The notes: generated from the sequence alone by a model not told the origin. DNA of 57,434 bases from CAZVWV01 sp964631745 (GCA_964631745.1 CAZVWV010000003.1:1-57434); one strand, 5' to 3'; shown: positions 35,441 to 44,642, numbered from the stretch's first letter. Translations and numbers: made by a program.

Positions 35441-35818
35441 ATGAGAAATGAGAAAGGTTTTACTCTGATTGAATTGCTAGTTGTTATAGCGATTATCGGT
35501 ATTTTGGCTGCTATAGCAATTCCACAGTTTGCTGAGTACAGGCAAAGAGGATTTGACGCACGTGCTAAGAGTGATCTTAGAAACGTTGCTGCCGCTGAAG
35601 AGGCATACTTCGCTGATAACGAAGTATACGTCGATTGCAGCGAGTCAGATTGCGCAAGTCTACTTCCTGGGATCTCTGGTCTGTCTGAGGGCGTAACACT
35701 TCAGATTACCGCTGCAACCAGCGCATTTACCGGTTCATCCACCCATCCAAACGGCACTGGTGCGGTTTGCGCCTGGGATAGCAATGCTGGTGGCTTAACA
35801 GGCTGTCCGATTCCTTAA
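35441..35818 (+). CDS. pilA: Type IV major pilin PilA
   Basis: A 125-residue prepilin with a 6-residue leader, MRNEKG, cleaved before Phe7: the mature start FTLIELLVVIAIIGILAAIA with Glu5 is classic. Cysteines in VDCSESDC and near the C-terminus (AVCAW, GCPIP) could form the D-region disulfide. Ribosome site AAGGAG (35425-35430) is 10 nt before this ATG, which is why I reject the longer in-frame start at 35375. It lies downstream of a sigma-54 promoter and before a strong terminator, so it is expressed as a single-gene unit. Confidence 0.95.
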   Translation: MRNEKGFTLIELLVVIAIIGILAAIAIPQFAEYRQRGFDARAKSDLRNVAAAEEAYFADNEVYVDCSESDCASLLPGISGLSEGVTLQITAATSAFTGSSTHPNGTGAVCAWDSNAGGLTGCPIP

Positions 35819-35840
35819 TCGTAGCTTGTTTTGTTAACCT

Positions 35841-35874
35841 AAAAGGCTCGGGGGGTAACCCCCGGGCCTTTTTC
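35841..35874 (+). terminator. Intrinsic terminator of pilA
   Basis: A GC-rich stem (AAAGGC, CGGGGG paired with CCCCCG, GCCTTT) with a TAA loop is followed by TTTTTC. It lies about 25 bp after the pilin stop and should end the pilA transcript, leaving the ABC genes to a separate promoter or readthrough. Confidence 0.85.
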
Positions 35875-35946
35875 ATTTGGAGGCGACGCAAAGGCTTATA
35901 AAAATCTCTTCTGGTCAAGCTAGGCTTACTTCATTACCCTGTCAGC

Positions 35947-36654
35947 ATGCGAGTACTGCTGCTCATCTCTTTATTGATCGCCATAACTGGTTGGGCAGGA
36001 ATAAGACTTGAATCCAAAATGTTTGGGATCTCAAAGGCCGAAGCAAACTCCAATGAGGGACTCTATCTTCCAAAGCTTGCAGCTTTAAACTTTCTAAGTT
36101 TTGGTTATAAGAATGTTTTAGCAGACCTTATCTGGTTTAAGACTATTAGTTATTTCGGAAAGCATTATCAAAGTGACAGGGACTTTACCTATTTATCTCA
36201 CATGTGCGACCTCACCCTAGCTTTAGACCCCAAGATGCGACACGCCTATGAGTTCTGTGGAACTATGTTGGCCTGGGAGGTATCGACTTTCGCTGAAAGT
36301 ATAAAGATCTGGAGTAGGGCCATCGAGGTTTTTCCTTTGGACTGGCGCTATCCCTACTTTCGTGGTTTCACCTATATGTACTTCTTGAAAGATCAGGAGC
36401 GCGCTCGAAACGATTTTATGCTGGCCGCAAAGATTCCGGGGGCTGACCCAATTGTGGCGCGCTTGGCCGCTAAGAAGTTCTTGGATATGAACGATCCAGT
36501 TGCCGCGATCGGTTTTTTATCTGACATTTTAAAACGCACCAACGATCCCGCTCAGCGCGCCGCCTTGATAAGACGCATACAGGAGGCGCAAGTCGAGTTG
36601 CGGAAAAGGGATCTGGCGGCGCAGGAGAACAGCAGGAGGACAGATGAGTTCTGA
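35947..36654 (+). CDS. TPR-like membrane-anchored protein in the pilG position
   Basis: A 235-residue protein with an N-terminal membrane/signal segment (3-20) and a helical repeat region (ALNFLSFGYKNVLADLIWFKTISYFG; LTLALDPKMRHAYEFCGTML; AIEVFPLDWRYPYFRGFTYMY) that looks like tetratricopeptide repeats. Its end overlaps the ABC ATPase by 11 nt. In Myxococcus pilA is followed by pilG, pilH (ABC ATPase) and pilI (permease), needed for pilus export; position suggests an equivalent of pilG, though I cannot claim sequence homology. Confidence 0.72.
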   Translation: MRVLLLISLLIAITGWAGIRLESKMFGISKAEANSNEGLYLPKLAALNFLSFGYKNVLADLIWFKTISYFGKHYQSDRDFTYLSHMCDLTLALDPKMRHAYEFCGTMLAWEVSTFAESIKIWSRAIEVFPLDWRYPYFRGFTYMYFLKDQERARNDFMLAAKIPGADPIVARLAAKKFLDMNDPVAAIGFLSDILKRTNDPAQRAALIRRIQEAQVELRKRDLAAQENSRRTDEF

Positions 36655-37576
36655 GAATCTGGCGTTAGATATTGCGGGCCTATCGTATAGCTACAAAAGC
36701 AACTGGCTTGGCAGATCACAACCAGCCCTTAAGGCCTTCTCGCTTCAGGTGCATACGAATGAGATCTTTGGATTCTTAGGTCATAACGGCGCCGGGAAAA
36801 CCACAACCATCAAGTGTATATTGAACTTAATTAAACCAGGTCAGGGTAGTGTAAAGATTTTTGGTAGAGAATCTTGGCGCGCGGAGTCGCGCGCGCTGGT
36901 CGGGTATCTGCCGGAACAGCCGTATTTTTACGATCATTTAAGCGTAGAGGAACTTTTGCAATTTTACGCGGCCTTGGCCGGCGTGCCGCGCGATGGTCGT
37001 GGTATGCGTGTGCGCGAAGCGCTTGCTCGTGTGGGGATGTCCGAGCGCACCAAAGTGCGTTTGGGTACGTTATCCAAAGGGTTAATTCAACGTGTGGCCT
37101 TGGCCCAGGCCATTGTCGGCCAACCTAAGCTTTTGATCTTAGATGAGCCTTTCTCTGGGCTTGATCCGGTCGGACGAAAACAGTTTCGGGATCTGATAGA
37201 GGAGCTGCGTAACTCGGGCGTTACGGTATTCATGTCCTCGCACGTGCTTAGCGATGTGGAGTATCTCTGTGATCGAGTGTCCATCATGGTCAAGGGAGAG
37301 CTGCGCGGGGTTTATGAGGTCAAAGACCTAGCAAAAGTATCAAACGATGAATGTGAACTAGTTTTAGAGTACTCAGCGGCGCTCGATAATCTCTTGCGTC
37401 CGCTTGCAGGCAAGTACGTTAAACACGGGGCCACCGTCAGTATTGTTTTTGCAAACCGCGATGTGGCCGAGGCTGAACTTAAGCTCCTTATCAACGCGGG
37501 CGCAAGGGTGGTCTCTTTCGGATCAATGAACAATGCCCTGGAAAATCTATTTATGCGTGTTCTACAGGAAGGGTAA
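36644..37576 (+). CDS. ABC transporter ATPase, PilH-like by position
   Basis: A 310-residue ABC ATPase: Walker A GHNGAGKTT, signature LSKGLIQRVALAQA, Walker B LLILDEPFSGLD, H-loop MSSHVL. About 80 extra C-terminal residues form a regulatory domain seen in ABC-2 export ATPases. It overlaps the TPR gene and is directly followed by its permease. Synteny with pilGHI of Myxococcus suggests a role in pilus biogenesis; a general exporter role cannot be excluded. Confidence 0.85.
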   Translation: MSSENLALDIAGLSYSYKSNWLGRSQPALKAFSLQVHTNEIFGFLGHNGAGKTTTIKCILNLIKPGQGSVKIFGRESWRAESRALVGYLPEQPYFYDHLSVEELLQFYAALAGVPRDGRGMRVREALARVGMSERTKVRLGTLSKGLIQRVALAQAIVGQPKLLILDEPFSGLDPVGRKQFRDLIEELRNSGVTVFMSSHVLSDVEYLCDRVSIMVKGELRGVYEVKDLAKVSNDECELVLEYSAALDNLLRPLAGKYVKHGATVSIVFANRDVAEAELKLLINAGARVVSFGSMNNALENLFMRVLQEG

Positions 37577-38350
37577 ATGGAAAGAGTCTGGATGATAGCC
37601 CTAAACACTTTTAGGGAGTCGATTAGAAGCAAAATTTTATATCTGACACTATGTTTCTCTACGGTGCTGATTTTCGTGGCGGCGCTTTTTGGATCGGTAA
37701 CGATTGGTGACCAGATTAAGGTGATTATAGATTTCGGACTTTTTTCGACTTCGATATTAGCGGTGTTATACGCGGTCATTACCGGCACAACCTTGCTTAG
37801 TAAGGAACTCACCCGAAAGACTATCTTTAACGTGCTTTCCAAAGCCGTGAAGCGTTGGGAGTTCGTGTGTGGCAAATATTTAGGGATGCTGCTTACGGAA
37901 GCGGTCCTAATCGCGATTATGGCCGTCTTATTGGTGCTCTTTGTCTTTCTTTTTCAGGGCGGCTTTAGGCCCGCGATTTTACTTGGCTCTTTGCATATCT
38001 TGTTTGAACTTGTAATAGTTTGCGGGCTAGCCATATTTTTCTCGACGATTGTGGTAACCCCGCTTCTAAGCGGAATCTTAGCTTTCTCTCTTTTCTTGGT
38101 GGGACGTTCAGCCGGGTATCTACTGTATTTTGTAGAATCAGGGGCGTCAGACGGGGTGCAATCGCTGCTCTTAAAGGCACTCTATCTTGTAGTGCCTCAT
38201 CTAGATAAAATTAATATCAGCTCTGAGATCGTGTACGACGCCCCGCTGCCCATATCGGCCACGCTGATAGCGGGCTTATACGCAGTGGGCTACGCCGGAG
38301 TTCTGATCGTGCTTGGCACGATGTTTTTTGAGAGGCGTGAGTTTAATTGA
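37577..38350 (+). CDS. ABC-2 type permease, PilI-like by position
   Basis: A 257-residue membrane protein with about six segments, starting with MERVWMIALNTFRESIRSKILY, the usual amphipathic start of ABC-2 permeases. It abuts the ATPase gene with no gap. Its TGA stop is part of the left target duplication of the inserted 200-bp element, so the element landed exactly at the gene end without truncating it. Confidence 0.83.
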   Translation: MERVWMIALNTFRESIRSKILYLTLCFSTVLIFVAALFGSVTIGDQIKVIIDFGLFSTSILAVLYAVITGTTLLSKELTRKTIFNVLSKAVKRWEFVCGKYLGMLLTEAVLIAIMAVLLVLFVFLFQGGFRPAILLGSLHILFELVIVCGLAIFFSTIVVTPLLSGILAFSLFLVGRSAGYLLYFVESGASDGVQSLLLKALYLVVPHLDKINISSEIVYDAPLPISATLIAGLYAVGYAGVLIVLGTMFFERREFN

Positions 38351-38575
38351 GAGAGGTTCACTGCTGTCCGGTAAGACATTGTAATTTGGGTCTTTAACCA
38401 CGGAGGCCACGGGGAACACGGAGAAAATATTGAGAATTTCTCTCTCCGTGACCTCCGTGTTCTCCGTGGTTAAATTCAAATCGCGGAAACTACAAATTCC
38501 TGTTTTCCCTTTTTAAATCAAGAATTTACGGCATCACCGCCACCTTTCTACCGGACACGCATGAGAGAGGTTAGC
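38348..38575. mobile_element. 200-bp miniature element, copy A, with target duplication
   Basis: Element 38362-38561 begins TGCTGTCCGGTA and ends TACCGGACACGCA, giving near-perfect terminal inverted repeats (TGTCCGGTA). It is identical base for base to the reverse complement of 47153-47352. Flanks 38348-38361 and 38562-38575 are a 14-bp direct repeat with 12 matches (TGAGAGAGGTT conserved). Inside, 38393-38474 forms a long CACGGAG-type hairpin with TTTAACCA ends. No coding capacity, so non-autonomous. The hairpin may terminate the upstream ABC operon. Confidence 0.88.
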
Positions 38576-38576
38576 C

Positions 38577-38628
38577 TGCGTCGCCTATTCCGCAATTATT
38601 CCGGAATTATTCCGGAATAGGCGACGCA
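38577..38628. other. Perfect 16-bp stem hairpin
   Basis: Left arm from TGCGTCGCC (38577-38592) pairs perfectly with the right arm ending GGCGACGCA (38613-38628), with a 20-nt AT-rich loop containing the repeat AATTATTCCGG twice. It lies just right of the miniature element. It may be a terminator, though no T-run follows, or another extragenic palindrome. Nothing else is recognisable in 38629-38827. Confidence 0.6.
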
Positions 38629-38827
38629 TCCTGGGGGGCGTCACGGATTTTGGCTAATATATGCAGAGAGCAGAGAGTGGGTGCTCAGAACGTGTCTTTC
38701 GGCGAGCATCTGGTCAATGCTTGTATACATTGAAACTGGTTTGTTATGGGTGTTGCCATACATAATTTGGACCTTGAAGCTATTTTGATGCATCTAAGAG
38801 ATACGATTAACCTAAAGGATCTAACGC

Positions 38828-39892
38828 ATGAAAAAAGAATCCAAAGCATTTTTATACGAACTTCTTAACACACCCTCGCCTACAGGGTTTGAGCAGCGCA
38901 TCCAGCGTGTGGTTAAGAAATATGTCCAGCGTTTTGCGGATACAAGTGAACTAGATCTACACGGTAACCTTACTGTCTGCATTAATCCAAAAGCCACTAG
39001 ACGGGTGATGTTTGCCGGGCACTGCGACCAGATCGGTTTGATGATTAAACATATTAGCAAGGACGGGTTTCTGTACGTCTCTGCCTTGGGCGGCATAGAT
39101 TCCGGAATTTTGCCCGGAACGCATGTAACTGTTTGGTCAGAGAAAGGGGAAGTGCAAGGGGTCTTTGGCCGCAAGCCCATTCACGCTCAAAGCGGAGAAG
39201 AGCGCACGAAGATGTCGCTAGAACTCGACAATATGTGGATCGATATCGGCGCTAAGAATCAAAAGGACGCCGAGAAGCGCGTACAGATCGGAGATCCAGT
39301 TACCTTTAAGCTTGGCGTTACCGAACTTTCAAACGATCTGATATGTTCCCCAGGCTTGGACGACAAGGTTGGACTGTTCGTGGCCATGGAAGCTCTCAGG
39401 CTCTGTTCAGAACAGAAAATCTCAATCGGCGTGTACGCGGTTAGCACCGTGCAAGAAGAGGTGGGCTTACGAGGCGCGCGCACCTCGGCTTACAGCATCG
39501 ATCCGGAAGTGGGCATCGCTATTGACGTAACGCATTCATCGGACAACCCAGGTGGCGAGAGCCCAAAAGCTGTGCCATGTAAATTGGCGCATGGTCCCGC
39601 AATTGTGCGGGGGCCAAACGTCAATCCGGTAGTGGAAAAGATGTTAGTCGCCTCAGCCAAGCGCAGTAAGATAAAATATCAGCCGGCCCCCTACAGCGGA
39701 CTTTTAGGGAACGACGCCAACGCAATTCAAGTAACGCGAGCGGGCGTAGCAGCAGCCAGCATCGGAATCCCGAATCGATATATGCATACTCAAGTTGAAG
39801 TATGCAGTTTGGACGATCTTGAAAACTCGGCCAAACTGTTAGCTGCCTTTGTGAAAGATATTAAGCCCAAGACGGATTTTCGTCCGAGTTAG
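38828..39892 (+). CDS. M42-family aminopeptidase
   Basis: A 354-residue di-metal peptidase of the M42 (glutamyl aminopeptidase/deblocking aminopeptidase) family. Metal ligands and catalytic residues are visible: His65 and Asp67 (GHCDQ), Asp178 (GLDDK), Glu210/Glu211 (QEEVG), Asp233 (IDVTHS) and His320 (YMHTQVE). It should be a cytosolic, usually dodecameric enzyme trimming peptides. It appears monocistronic. Confidence 0.92.
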   Translation: MKKESKAFLYELLNTPSPTGFEQRIQRVVKKYVQRFADTSELDLHGNLTVCINPKATRRVMFAGHCDQIGLMIKHISKDGFLYVSALGGIDSGILPGTHVTVWSEKGEVQGVFGRKPIHAQSGEERTKMSLELDNMWIDIGAKNQKDAEKRVQIGDPVTFKLGVTELSNDLICSPGLDDKVGLFVAMEALRLCSEQKISIGVYAVSTVQEEVGLRGARTSAYSIDPEVGIAIDVTHSSDNPGGESPKAVPCKLAHGPAIVRGPNVNPVVEKMLVASAKRSKIKYQPAPYSGLLGNDANAIQVTRAGVAAASIGIPNRYMHTQVEVCSLDDLENSAKLLAAFVKDIKPKTDFRPS

Positions 39893-39941
39893 GGCGTGCT
39901 TGATGTTGAAGTAATTGATAATCAGGGATAGATGACTAGGA

Positions 39942-40160
39942 ATGCTTCCTAATACTGTTCCTCCAGGAAAGTTCCTTTTAGAAATTCTCGACGAGAAGGG
40001 GTTTTCGCAGTCTGACCTGGCCAAGCACATCGGTGTGGAACCGGGAGTGATAAATCAAATCTGCCGTGGTAAACGCGGAATATCTGCAGTCCTGGCCAAG
40101 AAACTCGCCCGCGCGCTTGGAACCGATTCCGCGCTTTGGGTAAATCTGCAAAGCTCGTAG
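39942..40160 (+). pseudogene. HigA-like antitoxin, probably shortened by a nonsense change
   Basis: A 72-residue Xre HTH protein with the HigA pattern: PGKFLLEILDEKGFSQSDLAKHIGV, INQICRGKRGIS, LAKKLARALGTDSALWVNLQ. Members usually continue with a Tyr-Asp-Leu segment after LWLNLQ. Here TAG (40158-40160) stands where Tyr (TAC or TAT) is expected, and in-frame codons beyond read DLTRAEDPDFGKLRA to a TAA at 40206-40208, which fits the missing tail. No HigB-type toxin gene is adjacent. The HTH is intact, so it may still bind DNA. Confidence 0.65.
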
Positions 40161-40280
40161 GATCTTACGCGGGCAGAGGATCCGGATTTTGGAAAGCTTC
40201 GGGCCTAAATTCGGGTCCGCAATCCCGAGGACTGCAAGCCGGGCCAGCACGAATATTACGTAGCGCTGGCGACCCCGCCG

Positions 40281-40325
40281 GCCGGTGGTGATAGTAGTAA
40301 AGCCGTTTAGGGCGTAGCCACCACT
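40281..40325. repeat. REP-like repeat with GTGGTG/CACCAC arms
   Basis: GTGGTG (40285-40290) and CACCAC (40319-40324) flank TTTAGGGCGTAGCC. The block matches, on the opposite strand, the GGTGGT...ACCACC parts of the 26.5-26.9 kb repeats and the block at 1970-2008. It lies between the HigA-like gene and the hypothetical gene at 40394. Confidence 0.6.
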
Positions 40326-40393
40326 GCGGTAAAATCTTTGAGTAGGACCTGAGCGGTTGGTATACTCAGGAATCTAAACTTCTAGGTTCAAAT

Positions 40394-40840
40394 ATGATAA
40401 CAACAGCAGGAAGCAGCATCTCAGGGGCTGGTGAGGGCATGGAACGAACACGGGATTGCCTCAGAAAGCTCGCGATCGAGAGTGTTCGATCTGGCTATAG
40501 AATTCAAGGAAAAGTTAATGGTGCCGGGAGCGATTGGTCCGGTGATATCGCCGAAGTGCTCGATCTCGGGCGGAGTTTACTGCCTGCATTACCACTGCCC
40601 AATACTTCCGAGAAAACCGGGACCCCGGAGCCGAGCGCGACGGATCCCGTGAGTTTGTTAGCGCGATTGGCTCGCTTCGCCGTGAGTAGTAGAAATTTAT
40701 TACCCTGTTGGCCGGAAGGAATTTCTCCGGCCAAACTAGTTGAGCTAAACAACATATTGTCGCAGCTGCAAGCATTCGCAGCGCAACCCACCATCCCGGC
40801 CGGCAAGCCACTTGCGCTATCACCCAGCCCCAAGCGCTAA
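40394..40840 (+). CDS. Hypothetical protein
   Basis: A 148-residue ORF with an N-terminal Gly/Ser-rich stretch, a helical middle (RDCLRKLAIESVRSG; DPVSLLARLARFAV) and a Pro-rich C-terminus. No family recognised, no signal or membrane segment. It could be a chance ORF, but it is uninterrupted, has helix-like periodicity and lies between confidently called genes on the same strand. Confidence 0.4.
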   Translation: MITTAGSSISGAGEGMERTRDCLRKLAIESVRSGYRIQGKVNGAGSDWSGDIAEVLDLGRSLLPALPLPNTSEKTGTPEPSATDPVSLLARLARFAVSSRNLLPCWPEGISPAKLVELNNILSQLQAFAAQPTIPAGKPLALSPSPKR

Positions 40841-40905
40841 ATCTTAGCCCGCTCACACCCCCAATTGCCACCACATGCGGCTAACTGCTAGCATGGCCAT
40901 CGGCC

Positions 40906-42279
40906 ATGTATTTTACCGATACATCATTTTTCGTGTTCCTTCTGATAGTAGTTTCAAGCTACTGGATGCTCCCGTTTCGGGCGCAGAATATTCTACTTCT
41001 GATCGCGAGCTACGTATTTTACGGCTTCGTTCACCCTTCCATCTGTATCCTGATGTTCTTTGTCTCTATTGTGAATTATTTATTCGCAATCTTAATTGAG
41101 GATTATCCCAGTCGTAAGAAGCTCCTGATAAACCTCTGTCTGGTGCTCTCGCTTTTGCCGCTTGCCTACTTTAAATACGCCATGTTTGTGCTGGACAACT
41201 TGCGGCTGCTCTTTCACGATATCCCAGCTCTAAAAGTATTGCTGCCCGCCGGAATTTCTTTCTATACCTTCCAGGGCTTGGCTTACACGGCTGATGTTTA
41301 CTTTGGAAAAATCAAAGCTGAGCGGGGTCCTATCACATTTTTGCTCTTTAAGGCCTTCTTCCCGCAGTTAGTGGCGGGCCCCATCGAACGCTCCCATAAT
41401 TTGCTTAAAGAGGTGCGGGCGCCAAGAACTTTTAACCTTGGGCAATTCTTTAGCGGCATAGATTTGCTCTTCCTTGGATATCTTAAGAAATTAGTCGTAG
41501 CCGATAACGCCGCCATGTATGTGAATATGATCTTCGATCTGAAGCAGCCCAGCACGTTGTTGATAATGATAGGCTCCCTCGGATTTGGTGTTCAGATTCT
41601 GGCAGATTTTTCTGCATACACAGACATTGCACGTGGGGTAGCGCGCTTAATCGGATTTGAGTTACTGGAAAACTTTAACCATCCCTATATCTCAAAATCG
41701 CCCTCAGATTTTTGGCGCAGGTGGCACATGTCCCTCTCTAACTGTATTAGGGACTATCTCTATATCCCGCTTGGTGGCTCGCGCGTCCCTACCGGCCGTT
41801 GGCTGTATAATCTCTTTATAGTCTGGTTTATCTGCGGCTTGTGGCACGGCGCGGCCTGGAATTTCATTATCTGGGGACTCTATTGGGGCTCATGGATCGC
41901 AATCTATCGCTTCGCTTGGAGCTTGCCGGATGGCAGAGCATGGGACCTGGCCCGAATTTTGTGGATGAATCTGATTATTACGGTAGGTTGGTTAATATTT
42001 AGAATAGATGATCTTAGGTATCTTGCCGATTACTTCTCCCCAGCGGCTTTTGCACTCACTCCCCAAAAGATACGAGGAGCAATAACCATCTCAATTATAT
42101 TTGGTTTCTATGCGGCGCCGCTATTAGTGGGATTCTTTACCAGAGATATCATTACCGGCCTATTAAGGTCAGACAAATACAGAGTTGCTACTAGAATCTT
42201 TGGGTATTCTTTAATCGGTTTATTAATAGCTCTCTTCGCGGCTGAAAGTTCAGCAGAATTTTTATATTTTCAGTTTTAG
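40906..42279 (+). CDS. MBOAT-family O-acyltransferase (AlgI-like)
   Basis: A 457-residue membrane protein with about 11 segments. The AlgI/DltB signature is plain: PSDFWRRWHMSLSNCIRDYLYIPLGG and the catalytic His314 in LWHGAAWNFIIWG. Such proteins pass an acetyl group across the inner membrane for transfer to a polysaccharide. The SGNH-fold partner follows after 12 nt. No alginate or cellulose genes are near, so the acceptor polymer is unknown. Confidence 0.92.
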   Translation: MYFTDTSFFVFLLIVVSSYWMLPFRAQNILLLIASYVFYGFVHPSICILMFFVSIVNYLFAILIEDYPSRKKLLINLCLVLSLLPLAYFKYAMFVLDNLRLLFHDIPALKVLLPAGISFYTFQGLAYTADVYFGKIKAERGPITFLLFKAFFPQLVAGPIERSHNLLKEVRAPRTFNLGQFFSGIDLLFLGYLKKLVVADNAAMYVNMIFDLKQPSTLLIMIGSLGFGVQILADFSAYTDIARGVARLIGFELLENFNHPYISKSPSDFWRRWHMSLSNCIRDYLYIPLGGSRVPTGRWLYNLFIVWFICGLWHGAAWNFIIWGLYWGSWIAIYRFAWSLPDGRAWDLARILWMNLIITVGWLIFRIDDLRYLADYFSPAAFALTPQKIRGAITISIIFGFYAAPLLVGFFTRDIITGLLRSDKYRVATRIFGYSLIGLLIALFAAESSAEFLYFQF

Positions 42280-42291
42280 TTTTTTTAGACG

Positions 42292-43329
42292 ATGACTAAA
42301 CGAGCCTCCATAGTAATTTCAATTCTGATTTCGGCGCTGATGCTGGGATCGGCAGAATACTGGGCCTATCGCAACAGTCACACCGTGAAATTTAACGACA
42401 CTTTTACGCAGAATATCCGCTCGGCTAAACCCGATATCATCTTTGTGGGGAATTCAACTCTGAAGTTCAACGTCGACCCGGTCGTAATGCAGGCCGAGTT
42501 ATCTAAAAGGTTAGGACGCGAGTTTAAGGTGCTGTTTTTATCTCGCTCAAGTATGCACTCTGCCTGGCAGTACCTGGTATTAAAGAATCAGATTTTGAAA
42601 TCCAGTGTAGCCAACATCCCCGTAGTCTTTGTGGACTATGAGCATTTCTTCTTCCTCCCGGAAGTTGCCACAGGAAGCGGAGCGTTCACAGAGAAACAGA
42701 TCAAGGTCCAAATGCTGGACCAAGAAGAGGTTCTTCTCAGCAAAATCGGTGGTCAGGCGGCCTATTTCAAGCGGCACTTCCCCTACCTAGTATCGCAGGG
42801 AAGTATCCTAAAGCGTGAGCTAAGCGGCGAGGCTGTGGCATTTATCGGAAAATTTTTAATGCCCGATAGTTTGCTAGCTAAACGTTACGGCAAGGTGGCC
42901 TCCACCACGCTGGTAAAGAAGATTCTCTCAAAAGTTTTCAGCCCCTCAAGTTTTAGAAGTGGGCTATTTACGCTTGAGCCCGCCAGAGTTTTGTCCTCCA
43001 ATAAACTTACCGACAAAGCTACCTTTAGAACTTATCTTGAGAAAACATTTATCCCCGAGATGCTTAAGATCCAGGGAAGTCTTAAATTTATATTCGTGGT
43101 GAGTTTAAGTAACCCAAAATTTGTTGATAACATCCCTGAGCTAGTAAAGGGCAACGATATGTTCCGAGATTATTTGAAGGAACACGGCATCCCGCTAATC
43201 GACATGAACGCCTATCCGCAAATTCACGAAGGCGGCTACATGAGCGACTCTCGCCACATCTCGGCCGGGCCCGGCAAAGTCCTAAATACCCAGTTAATGG
43301 CGGCAGAGCTTGCGCCGCTTTTGCGGTAG
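42292..43329 (+). CDS. SGNH-like O-acetyltransferase partner, membrane-anchored
   Basis: A 345-residue protein with an N-terminal signal anchor (6-26). The first block IIFVGNSTLKFNV carries the nucleophile Ser in the GNS context, and SDSRHISAGPGK near the C-terminus gives the Asp-x-x-His pair, the AlgJ/AlgX-like catalytic pattern. It should take acetyl groups from the MBOAT protein encoded 12 nt upstream and place them on a periplasmic polymer. Confidence 0.78.
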   Translation: MTKRASIVISILISALMLGSAEYWAYRNSHTVKFNDTFTQNIRSAKPDIIFVGNSTLKFNVDPVVMQAELSKRLGREFKVLFLSRSSMHSAWQYLVLKNQILKSSVANIPVVFVDYEHFFFLPEVATGSGAFTEKQIKVQMLDQEEVLLSKIGGQAAYFKRHFPYLVSQGSILKRELSGEAVAFIGKFLMPDSLLAKRYGKVASTTLVKKILSKVFSPSSFRSGLFTLEPARVLSSNKLTDKATFRTYLEKTFIPEMLKIQGSLKFIFVVSLSNPKFVDNIPELVKGNDMFRDYLKEHGIPLIDMNAYPQIHEGGYMSDSRHISAGPGKVLNTQLMAAELAPLLR

Positions 43330-43491
43330 CCCGAAACCCGGAAATTCCCACTCCGAAATTACCACTCCGGAGGGCATATGCTGAGCCGTTCGGCTTGAGT
43401 GAGCGGCCTGTTAAGCCACCTCTGTCGGCCCATTTTGAGCTACCGGCTAAATTTAGATACCTGTGGAAATTTCGCTAGCTTTTTTTTGATA

Positions 43492-43507
43492 GCTATGTAA
43501 AAATAGC
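43492..43507 (+). promoter_or_regulatory. Short inverted repeat before the third ATPase
   Basis: GCTAT (43492-43496) and ATAGC (43503-43507) flank a 6-nt spacer, 5 bp before the ATPase ATG. The position, directly against the start codon, parallels the tandem palindrome before the related gene at 2105. The arms are short, so it is only suggestive. Confidence 0.3.
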
Positions 43508-43511
43508 GGAT

Positions 43512-44642
43512 ATGGAGCTAACTGCCAGATATGTAAAGGAAAAAATCCTGACTGATCTTACCCGAAAGATGGTTTTTGTGGGTGGGCCACGGCAGGTTGG
43601 GAAAACTACATTAGCTGAAAATATAGCCGAGCATCTCGGTCTACCCCATCTAATTTTGAATTGGGACGATGATCAGGATCGAGAAAAAATCCTAAAACAA
43701 GAATTCTCCATCAATCGCGGCTTACTCATTTTTGACGAATTACATAAGAATAGACGGTGGAGAAATTACTTAAAGGGTTTATACGATAAAAGGAAGAGAG
43801 ATTTTCAAATTCTGGTGACTGGAAGCGCTAGGCTAGATTTATATCGCTTTGGTGGAGATTCCCTGCAAGGGCGCTACTTTTATCACAGGCTACATCCCTT
43901 AAGTGTTAAGGAACTTCGAATCACTGCCGCAGACGATCTGTTAAAGTTATTACAGTATAGCGGATTTCCCGAACCATATTTTCAGCAAGACTTAATCGAA
44001 AAGAAAAGATGGGCAAATACCTATCGCACACGCCTGATCAAGGAGGATTTAAGAGACCTTGAGTCAGTAACCGAACTTTCAGCAATTGAAACACTTGCGC
44101 TTAGACTACCAGCTCTTGTAGGGTCGCCCTTGTCTTTAAATTCTATCCGTGAAGATCTACAGGTTGCGCATGCAAGCGTTCAAAAGTGGTTGTTCGTTTT
44201 CGAAAAGCTCTACTATATTTTTAAGGTCTTACCCTTTGGTGCGCCTAATATCAAAGCGGTTAAAAAACAGTACAAACACTACCACTATGATTGGACGCTC
44301 GGCGAAAGTGAAGGGGCGCGATTTGAAAACTTTATTGCATCACACCTGTTAAAATGGTGCCATTACCAAGAGGATAGTTTTGGAAGATTGCTTGAGCTAA
44401 AGTATTACAGAGATAGCGAAAAAAGAGAGGTTGATTTCGTATTAACGGAAGATTCTAAACCAATCTTGTTTTTAGAAGTGAAGTTGTCTGACAGAAATAC
44501 CACTGACGGCCTTGTTTATCTCAAGCGTAAATACCCTTCTGTTAGAGCGGCGCAGGTCGTTTTAAAAACATCTGAGCGGACTTTTGACAAGCATGGTATT
44601 GAAGTTCTTGATGCTTTGAGTTTTTTGAGTGAGCTAGTTTAA
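43512..44642 (+). CDS. AAA ATPase with C-terminal DUF4143 domain, paralogue of the 2.1-kb gene
   Basis: A 376-residue ATPase: Walker A GGPRQVGKTT, Walker B LLIFDELHKNRRWRN, sensor ILVTGSARLD, then GGDSLQGRYFYHRLHP. The C-terminal domain has RFENFIASHLLKW, REVDFVLTED and ILFLEVKLS, the nuclease-like pattern. It is clearly homologous along its length to 2105-3304 (shared GGPRQ/GPRQ, SLQGRYF, RWRN, EVDF). Monocistronic, with a short inverted repeat at its start. Role unknown. Confidence 0.86.
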   Translation: MELTARYVKEKILTDLTRKMVFVGGPRQVGKTTLAENIAEHLGLPHLILNWDDDQDREKILKQEFSINRGLLIFDELHKNRRWRNYLKGLYDKRKRDFQILVTGSARLDLYRFGGDSLQGRYFYHRLHPLSVKELRITAADDLLKLLQYSGFPEPYFQQDLIEKKRWANTYRTRLIKEDLRDLESVTELSAIETLALRLPALVGSPLSLNSIREDLQVAHASVQKWLFVFEKLYYIFKVLPFGAPNIKAVKKQYKHYHYDWTLGESEGARFENFIASHLLKWCHYQEDSFGRLLELKYYRDSEKREVDFVLTEDSKPILFLEVKLSDRNTTDGLVYLKRKYPSVRAAQVVLKTSERTFDKHGIEVLDALSFLSELV

